Origin: Coniella vitis
Lineage: Eukaryota > Ascomycota > Sordariomycetes > Diaporthales > Schizoparmaceae
Reading direction: 5' to 3'
Assembly (NCBI GenBank): GCA_011317545.1
Contig: WUJK01000002.1
Location: 3,224,001 to 3,288,000 of the forward strand
Length of the DNA stretch: 64,000 nucleotides
A program made the translations under genes and the position numbers. Below, in pieces: positions 56,058 through 64,000 of this stretch (position 1 is the stretch's first letter; the number at the start of each line of letters is the position of its first letter). Under the pieces are notes generated by a model. The model saw nothing but the letters and a program-made list of their open reading frames with translations. It had not been told where the DNA came from and did no database searches.

Positions 56058-58119
56058 GTAAAAGGTGTAGTTGTAGTGATCAAGTAGCAAAGAAGCTTGG
56101 TGAAGATGAGGTGGAAGCCTGATCGACGGCAGCCAGAAAGCTTCACGGACACGGGATGCGGAGGAGGTGTCCTCCTTTTATTCATTGACGAGGCTTCCAT
56201 CAGGACTTCTATGGATATGGCGTCAGGGTGACTCCAGACCTCCCGCGCACTCCGTATTTTCTCCATGGAGAGACTGGGGACTCCATCTGGGCAAGAAGTT
56301 TGGGGGAGCGTGACCGACCAGGCTTTCGTGTGGGGTGACAATCACTGCTTTCCTGCTCACATAATTCTCGGAAAGATCCACTGGAACGGCCGAGGGACTC
56401 CTGAAAGCAAGCGTGGATTTTCGGGGCGGCCATGGCGAGAAGCGGGCTTTCAGTGTCTTGGAAAACAATTGCCACGGCCTCGGCGAGAAACCATGTGGGG
56501 TCTCTTCTTGTTATGGATCTGGGTTGCTGGATCTCTCCTGTTGGGCGCAGACCACCCGCGCCGAGAAAACGACCGAACTCGTCGCAAATATCATCAGATA
56601 CGTCAATAAACCGGAAGGCGACAGTAGAGCTTCAGCACGGGACGACCTGGCCTGTTCTGGACGCCTTGTATGTCCATGGAACGGCCGGTCGAGACGCGCC
56701 CCTTCAAGCATCCATCGCAGCTTTTCTGGCGCTCCTTAGTACGGGTGGCTGCGGACGCCACACACAGAGCCTCATGCCAGGTGGGGTCTGCTGGACAACC
56801 GGAGCCCTTTGGGATGCTCAGGCACAGGCACACTTGTCAGGGCGCCAACATGGATCGTCCTCGTTGCAGATTTCTATGTGCACACTAGTAGAACATGACG
56901 GGGAGAGAGAGAGATTCATCAGGGCCACCAGGGTAAAGCCGGTGCACTAGGGTGCTACTAGTACAATGTGCCATGAGACCCGCCAGAATTTTCTCAAACA
57001 GTTCTAATCTGTCTGTGCAGCCAAGCCAAGTCACAAGTGTTTGCTTGATTCCTTGAGATTGACGTAATGTGGTCCCCTGGGCGTTTCTTTGGCAGCTTGG
57101 CCTCGAGACCAGCAAAGTGTCGGGAACAGAAGAGGAAGAGAACCAAAGACGTCTACGCGATGCAGACCCTGACTCAAAGTACCGGATGGTGATGACGAAA
57201 GATGGAAGCGACTTTTTTGTTTTGCCTTTGACCGGCGCTTGTTTTAATTTTTTCTCTGCTGGAAGCCCTTGGAGATCGTCGTCAGACCAAGGTTCGGGCT
57301 AACTCCGGACAGGCCACTGGTCCAAATGCAAACAAAATTATTTTAATCGGAGCCAGGGCCCCCGTGCGTGGATCTCGCGAGCAATGCCGAGACGGCTGCG
57401 GCCAAGCAGATCTTGTCATGACATCAGGGCGGGTCCTATGCCGTGTATGAATGGCCCACAGTCGGACCCGTCAAACGGCCCGTTTGTACATAAATTCGGG
57501 ACAATCGACTCTTGCCAGGGCCCCTTGCGTGCATATTTTGAGCCGCAAAACTGCCGAGATGGTTCGTGCTTTCGCCTGACCTCAGGTGTTCGACCGCGCG
57601 ATTCCGAGACGACGAGCCTACAAGCGGGAATAAACAAAAATCCAAGAGAGAAACTTGCTGCAATTAAGTTTCTCTCGGCAGCCTAGGCAGAAGCGATAGA
57701 GTTTCGATGCGAAGTTTCTTTTGCTGTCTTATGACCGTTGTGAACAAGTATTAGCAAGCGGGAGGGCAACGGAAGCACTGTACTCTGGACGGTTGCAGGA
57801 TGAGACGAAATGAGCTTGCTCAAGAAACAGTAGAATATCTGCTATATGCTAAAATCAGGTACCAGTAGTGCAAACATGAGGGAATTCATACATACTGGAG
57901 CCTCCCAGAAGAATCGCCGTAAAAAGGCCGTTTGACCGTTGGCGTGGCATGTCGCCCTATCGCCGCGAAATATTCGCCCAATTATGCGGCCCCTTTCCAG
58001 GGTGCCGCGATAGCGCCCAAGCGACTGCCAGCGCGCGCACCACACTGTAACTATACTGTGCAGGCTTTTCGAGCCAGTACTTGATAGTACTGGCATGACA
58101 CTGTCTGCCAGCGCTTCTC

Positions 58120-58197
<78 letters not shown>
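58120..58197. repeat. (TTG)n microsatellite
   Basis: About 25 perfect triplets. On the minus strand it would read as poly-Gln or poly-Thr, but no supported gene contains it. Confidence 0.95.
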
Positions 58198-59377
58198 AAT
58201 TGTTTGAAGGCTATTAAAGCCTTGATGCAATTGGGCACTTGCTGTCTTTGTGCTGTTGTCCAAATCATCAAAAGCTTGGGTCGAACCAGCGATAACTCAT
58301 CATATGTTCAGTCCTCCATGTATTGACAGGAGCCATACCAATGTAGGGCGGTCGACTTGCATGCGCGTGAAAGTGTTTCTGCAGTACATACATAGTACTA
58401 TGTAGTCCGTGAGCCTCTGCTGCGTCCAGCTGAACCACAATCCACCGAGATTTGCCGACAATACAGGGGTAGTCACGGAATCTGGCCGTGACGACGATTC
58501 TGAGGGTCTCATCAAGAGAACGCGTACCGTTCATGGTAGCCTAGGAACGGAATGGGGCCCCCGTACAATGTGCGAAACACTGTTGCCGCGCAAACAATTG
58601 CAGGGCCAGATTGTCGCCGCCAATGTTGGTGATGCCTCAATGTTTGGTGGTGCCAGAAGTGCTCACGAGACACAGCATCATCAACACCCGCCTGCACGTA
58701 GCTGGAAAGTCAACATCTTTCCTGAGACCAAAGTGACTAGCTACAGACAATGTCGTATAGCTGTGTTCACAGCTTGCCGATCAATGCACTGGCTAGAACT
58801 TGGGCAGGTGGAGTATTCAAGATGAACGGGCCGAGCACCACGCGGCTGGACAGGAACAAATGCTTCGTCGGAAACGGTGGTTGTCCGAGAGCGAGGTGCA
58901 GTCTGGGGACACGCTGGATCTACCTATAGTACTCCAGGCAACGTGTACATACATAGTAGTACGACCAACAATCTTGACAGGCATGCAGAAATTGTTGCGG
59001 GGTGCGGGGAGATCATCGACGCGTGGATTTTAGTGTTTCTGTCCAGGTTTCCTCCACGCGATTGTGCGTCTGGGGTCGCTGATCACAGGAACATGCTGGA
59101 TCTTGAGTCGAGATTGCCACTATACCAACCTGGTCTTGCTCTGAGGTACGTACTGCTATGCGCAACTGGCGAAGACGATGAAAACCTAGAAACGGACACG
59201 GCATCTACGCCGAAACGTGGCATAGCATGGAACCTTTCTAGATTTCTCAAGCCGACACGTAGACTGGGATATTTCGTCTGCTCAATGAATCGCCGCCAGC
59301 AAGCAAAGAGCGCAGGCTGAGCATGACACGGCGAGCACGACGAGACCAGTGCTCTGTTTCGCGCTGCAGAGGCCCAA

Positions 59378-61355
59378 TCAATCATCGTCTGTTTTGATCG
59401 AGGTGATGTGTACGACGACATCATCATAGAGATCGGAGTCGACAAAGCAGGATGCATGAGGACCAATGCGGAACATGCCATGAGGACCAATGACAAACGG
59501 CTCTTCATGCTCCATCTTGACACTCAGCTTCCCACTTGCGATTGAGCAGAGACGCAACACCCCGGGTTGTTGTGGAAACTGGCGACTGTGCCCGGAGCGG
59601 ATGACCTCAACCTTGAAGCTTGCCTCGTTGCAAACTTGGATCTCCTTTCCCGATGCTAGGAATGACTTGGAAAAGGCAATGTCTAATAACGACGTGTAAG
59701 GTCAGCTCCAGCAGGTCACAGAGCAAGGCAGATAAATTGGGGGCCAGCTCACTCTCGGGTTTGCCAGAGGCGCTGGAGCGGACCCGCCCTGGTGCCTTCT
59801 CCCAGGGTTCCATGGAACGCATGGTGGCAGTTGACATCCCTGCAGCTGCGAGCGATGTAGCTTGATGAGATGCATACGCACTTTGCGCATCTCCTTGAGC
59901 TGCCTCTCCTTGCTGGTATTGATATGACACTGGTGTCAAAGTCTCTTGTGCCTGCGTGGCTGGCGAATGGTAGGATACTGGGCTTGCCTGCATTGAGGCA
60001 CAAGACCCATTGCCGTTGGCTGCTGGGGCCTGTGATGTCCAGGCTTTGCGTGTGGCATCCAATGCTGCAGCAGAAGCACGCTCGGACCTCTGCTTGCCCC
60101 ATTCCTTTAGGCTACAGAACGTCTGCCTGCCGTTGTAAAGACAATTCGCACATCCGTAAATGCTGCCGGGGTTGATCTTTGGAGAAATGACAAAGCAGCC
60201 CTGGTATAAGCCGCCGCCCGAAGCACAGCGCTCACACGGCTGGGGTGGCGACTCTCCGGTAATCTGAATCAGCAAAGAGCTGAGGTCAATCTTTTGCCTG
60301 TAGCTCCATGTAGACGCCCTGCCGTTTAGGTTCCAATGGACGGTGCGCTGTTGCGGAAGAGACAAGAGATCTTTGAACCAGTCCAGCTTGAGGAGAGCAT
60401 AAGGATCGATGACTCCGCGGTTGCGGAGGATGGGAGCAAGGTACGAGGTGAGCTTGGATACATTTTTCGCGGCAGCATTTGAGCTAGTGAGACCTGATGT
60501 GGCACTCACACGCTGTTGCAGGGAAGCAGATACGGGGCCATCGTGTGTAGTCTTTTGTCGCTTGGACTGCAATTGCTGGGGGAAATGCTGGCTATCTTGC
60601 TCCTGTTGATGGTCATCGTCTTCCTCTCCATCGTCGTTGTGGTTGTCGGCATGATCGGGTCCGGCTTGGGCTGAACGCTTCGATGCTTTGCGGAGACCAG
60701 CCTGTTCTTTGTTCCACTTCTTCATGAACTTTTGCGCTGCACGGTGAGTTGCCCTTGACACCTTTGTCTGACCAATGAGGTCCTTGAGGTTGTAGATGGG
60801 CGGCGTGCCAGTGCTGCTGCGCGAAGGTCGCGGAGACGGCAGAGAGACGGCAGAGTCCGGGCCAGACTCCTTCTTGGGCGACGAGGGCTTGGAAGGAGAG
60901 CGGGACTTGTAGGTGAGTTCCTTGAGATTGTACGTCACGCTTGGCCTGTCACGCCTGGCACTGGAATCCAGCTCGGGGCCTGTCCCCTTGGCGACGCCGC
61001 TGTCCTTCTGCTTGCGCGTCGTCGATACTGGCGCACCAAGAGTGGGAGATTGCGCTGCCAAAGAAGCTTGTTGCATGTTTCTGGTGGGCGTGCTGTGAGA
61101 TTCTTCGCCTGGGCGTGCCGGCGGCAGGATAGCCGAGCGGCTCATTTCTTGGTGGCTCTGCATCCTGGGCGCTGTGGGATGAAAGCGAGGCGAGACACTC
61201 GGAATCGAGATGGGGTCGTCGCTCGAGCCCGAGGAAGGCGCTTCCGAACCAGCGCGATCGCTGGCTGGAGCTGCAAGCGCCGGCATTGATGACCGCGGCG
61301 GCGCTGGCAGGGACGACGAAGGCCGAGGCTCGGGCGAGACAGACCAGAAGGGCAT
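59378..61355 (-). CDS. DUF3716-type fungal protein
   Basis: Exons 61355-59753 and 59682-59378 (70-nt intron, GTGAGC...TTATTAG) give 635 residues. The first half is disordered, rich in Ser, Pro and charged residues, with two copies of a short motif (TYNLKELTYKSRS and IYNLKDLIGQTK) that may be a docking repeat. A basic region (ATHRAAQKFMKKWNKEQ) and a Gln/Asp/Glu tract follow. The conserved domain (about 370-425) has four spaced Cys, PPQPCERCASGGG...GCFV...GCANCLYNGR...FCS, which matches the fungal DUF3716 pattern and probably binds zinc. The C-terminal 100 residues are beta-rich. Role unknown, possibly nuclear. Confidence 0.82.
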
Positions 61356-62236
61356 TGCTGGAAGGGAGAGGCTGGACAGATACCCGCGGCAGCGGCAGCG
61401 CAGGTGGAAAGGAAGCCGTCAATTCGCTGTCGTCCAGGTTCCAGCTCAGATGAGGCTCAAGACGCGTCGTTGCAAGCTGCGCGTCTTTACTGGGGCGGCA
61501 GCAAGAGCCTCATTCAGGGCGCATGTCCCGGCTGGTGGGGCCGCGGGGTGGCGCTACAGGCCCTGAGGCCATCGTTCCATCCCATTGCCGGGGCCCCAGA
61601 CGGGCCTGACAGGGCAGCCGGGGTACGATGGCTTCCTTCCTCTTGCCCCAGACCCCTGCCCCAGTCCTCGATTCTGGGCAAAACTGGGGCCCCATTCTAC
61701 ATAGAAGTAGTAGTCATAGTACATAGTCGTATTGCGAACATGGAAACACCAGATACTTGGGTACCTGGGCACGTGCACATAGTACTGCAGCGTGTTTGGG
61801 AATTGTGGGATGGTCCTATGGATGCTGGAGTTGTTCCGTACACTTCAGAGGCATGTAATGATTGAAAGATGATAAGTCGCTTGGAAACAATAGGCTCTAG
61901 TGGCCATGGTGGCTTACATTCTGGCCGATGTTCTCAGCCCGATCGCGCGGGAGCAAGGGTCCCAGCTATAGCTCCGCCAGCTCCCACGTTCACTGTACGT
62001 AAGCTCAAACTCTCAAGCTTTTTTTCTTCACCATCACCACCACCCTCCTCCTCCTCCTCCTACTCATCGTCTTTACGAATGCTGCTGCTCCTGCTAGCGT
62101 AAGTTACCCAGGCAAACAAGATCTTTGCCAGCCCTGCCAGTTGCGCGATCATATTTCTTCACACGCACTCTCTGATCATCAATTTCCGCAGTTAGACTCA
62201 ACCACACCATCCACCATTGTCCACAGCCCTACAAAC
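61356..62236. promoter_or_regulatory. Divergent intergenic region
   Basis: 881 bp between two genes transcribed away from each other. Includes two CATAGTA motifs (61710-61730 and 61776-61784) and a CCTCCTCCT run near 62045. No further gene. Confidence 0.5.
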
Positions 62237-63049
62237 ATGGTGACGACACGCGCCTCCACGCGCTCCGCGGCCTCGTCCACGCCGCCCGCCCAAGACCCAT
62301 CGCCGGCGGGCAGCACCCTCGAGATCGATCCCGTTTCCAAGGCCCGCACGATCGCCCACATGAACCAAGACCACGCCGACGACATGGTCGCCATCCTGCG
62401 CCACTACGCCAAACTGCCCCAAGAAAAGGCCACAGACGCCGAGATGCTCGACCTCGACTTTGCCACCATCACCATCAAGTCCATCTCCGGCGTACACGCT
62501 GTCCCTCTGGACCCGCCCATGAACACGTGGGGTGATCGGAGGTCCAGGCTTGTCGACATGACTCTGGAGGCGCGCGAGGCGCTCGGCATCACGGCCCCTG
62601 ATGTGCATGAAGATGGTGACAATCATACACATGGGCAGAAGAGCAATACACCACGACGGACGAAGCATAACGCGCCTGCCTCGGTCTACTACCCGCCCGA
62701 GGGAGTCGGCTTGTTAAGCCTTGCCGGCGTCGTCTTTTACTTTGTATCAGCCGCCGTAGTCTTTGCAGGCTATGCTGGACATGGTACGGCGGTTGGGCGG
62801 TTGCTCGAAGCGATTCATTTCCCCGGAGGTCCTGAGGCGTATATCTGGCTTGTCAGGTTACTGCTGGTGCCGATGATTGTGATTCATGTTGTTGAAGCGG
62901 CGCACATGGCGAGGGGTCGGTTGGCGGAGCGCAAGGTGCCCGTAGGCTCGACAGTCTGGCTGTTGTGGGTAGTGAATGCCTTCTTTGAGGGTGTTCCGGC
63001 ATATCAGCGGTGGGATCGCCGTGTCTTGGGTAAAGACAAGACACACTGA
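62237..63049 (+). CDS. DUF2470 integral membrane protein
   Basis: A single exon of 270 residues; the ATG follows ACAAAC and the longer frame upstream lacks a better start. The DUF2470 domain (about 35-115) has SKARTIAHMNQDHADDMVAILRHY and SGVHAVPLDPP, the pattern shared with haem-oxygenase-like/pyridoxamine-oxidase-related proteins. A His/Lys linker comes next, then three to four hydrophobic helices (about 155-260) with FFEGVPAYQRWD at the end. In fungi this fusion is common but has no assigned reaction. It probably sits in an internal membrane. Confidence 0.85.
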   Translation: MVTTRASTRSAASSTPPAQDPSPAGSTLEIDPVSKARTIAHMNQDHADDMVAILRHYAKLPQEKATDAEMLDLDFATITIKSISGVHAVPLDPPMNTWGDRRSRLVDMTLEAREALGITAPDVHEDGDNHTHGQKSNTPRRTKHNAPASVYYPPEGVGLLSLAGVVFYFVSAAVVFAGYAGHGTAVGRLLEAIHFPGGPEAYIWLVRLLLVPMIVIHVVEAAHMARGRLAERKVPVGSTVWLLWVVNAFFEGVPAYQRWDRRVLGKDKTH

Positions 63050-63665
63050 TGATGATGGATGATGGAAGGAATGGATTGCTCTTATGTGTTAATGAAATGA
63101 AATAGCGGCTTCATGTGGAATCTTTGAAACAGCGTAATCTTTTGCTTTTAGGGCTCGATGCATGAAAGGTGTTTGTTTATTGCTGGTGTCTGGTATACAG
63201 ATAAACTACGGGAAGGCTCGGAATAATCTTCACCGGAACAGAACAGCTTGATTCCGCAAATATCACCGTCGTCATTCTCGGTCGAGATTAATCGATAAAA
63301 GAGGACCCCTAAAGACTGAGAATCGCAGTTACTACCAATCCTTCATTAATCACCATCTCCACGGGATGATGCTATCAGTCCAAGTCCAAGTAGTATCGTC
63401 TTTTTCTTTCTTCTTCTTTTTTTTCTCTTTTTTTTCTTTAATATGAGCGTCACGCTCCAGTCTTCTCCTATTTATCATGACTCACTTCTCAATCACTCTC
63501 AATTTCAGAACTGCTATTATCAATTTTCTCGTCCACCGGAATCTATTATCCGAACAATCAAATAATCATACAAGTAGCACGTATCATACCACTTCTTCGC
63601 ATGTCTTCTTTTTCTATTGTCTTTATTTTGTTCTTCCTACTTGGGTGCATACTGGCTTCACCTAT
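63050..63665. other. Intergenic, convergent 3' flanks
   Basis: T-rich sequence with a pyrimidine tract at about 63400-63440. No gene seen. Confidence 0.6.
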
Positions 63666-64000
63666 TTATTTCTCGTATAGATGATTGACACCCAAACCCA
63701 CAATTTCAAGAATAGAAGGTATACCTTCTACAGCAAGCCATGCGATACCTAAAGTCACGGATGTATGTCAATATCAATGATTCTGATGTCATTGCCAGAA
63801 ATGTCAAGTAGAGCAGAAAAAAAAGGACTCCTTGGCAAAGATAGCAAACGAGAAAAAGAAAAGAAAAGAACAAGCTTACCTGTATACACAACCAACTTGG
63901 TAACCACCTCCACATCATACCTCACTCGAGGCTTGACCAACTTCTCAAACATTTCCCGCTCGCCCAGCTCATCCTGCTCCTGCCGCTGAACAAACACCTC
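63666..64000 (-). CDS. 3' end of a membrane-protein gene
   Basis: Exon 64000-63880 (open at the window edge) and last exon 63748-63666, with intron GTAAGC...TTTAG, encode at least 67 residues ending with a stop at 63666. The piece has a charged helix (QDELGEREMFEKLVKPRVRYD) followed by a hydrophobic segment (KLVVYTGIAWLAVEGIP) and a short Gly/Leu tail. I do not recognise the family from this fragment. Confidence 0.65.

Larger units (their letters stand above)
55940..59377. other. Long intergenic region
   Basis: Promoter side of the sugar transporter, then about 3 kb without a recognisable gene. Open frames on both strands (for example plus 58409-58825 and 58877-59320, minus 59083-59523) have no domain and overlap each other. 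It contains the TA, TTG and CATAGTA repeats listed separately. Confidence 0.55.

Noticed and set aside
58120..58271. Poly-Gln protein on the minus strand
   Set aside because: It exists only because of the TTG microsatellite; flanking sequence has no coding character or splice support.
58409..59523. Possible genes between the sugar transporter and the DUF3716 gene
   Set aside because: Overlapping frames on both strands, no motifs, no consistent splice model.

Overview
The window is nuclear DNA of a filamentous ascomycete, most likely a sordariomycete of the Hypocreales type. This rests on genes with short GT-AG introns (about 45-170 nt), CTAAC/CTAAT-like branch sites before the acceptors, typical fungal families (P450, OPT, Zn2Cys6, GT31, sugar transporter, DUF3716, DUF2470), and a 21-kb AT-rich block with the signature of repeat-induced point mutation (RIP): CpA and TpG are almost absent, TpA is in excess, and Gln and Trp codons have become stops.

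Layout. 1-640: 3' end of a GH28 pectinase gene. 846-2867: a five-exon cytochrome P450. 2868-4755: gene-poor. 4756-26090: the RIP block. It is a stratified nest: chromovirus 'C' (5629-21831, 479-bp LTRs, TSD TTATA) is interrupted by chromovirus 'A' (8735-15996, 339-bp LTRs, TSD GTTAT) and by a 1491-bp gag-only LTR element 'B1' (19241-20731, 182-bp LTRs, TSD GGTAG). A second copy 'B2' of identical length lies inverted at 22548-24038 (TSD CTTTA). Microsatellites fill the rest.

26518-27502: a small membrane terpene cyclase of the PaxB/Pyr4 type, just outside the block. 28466-29217: a frameshifted gene. 30025-40920: an island of lineage-specific genes around a DUF3435-type tyrosine recombinase (35871-38888), of the kind that includes Starship captains. 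It is flanked by two divergent paralogues in opposite orientation (32559-33461 and 39449-40555). Outside these lie a 3' fragment resembling a serine tRNA on the left (near 31834) and an intact tRNA-Ser(AGA) on the right (40839-40920).

41137-64000: ordinary gene space: OPT oligopeptide transporter, Zn2Cys6 regulator, a doubtful small ORF, an intron-containing tRNA-Met, a GT31-like glycosyltransferase, a sugar transporter, a DUF3716 protein, a DUF2470 membrane protein and the 3' end of a further gene.

No single pathway joins these genes. The P450 and the terpene cyclase are common secondary-metabolism types but sit 24 kb apart on opposite sides of the RIP block. Exon coordinates in the entries were read by eye from splice signals and reading frame; coding lengths are multiples of three in every complete model.
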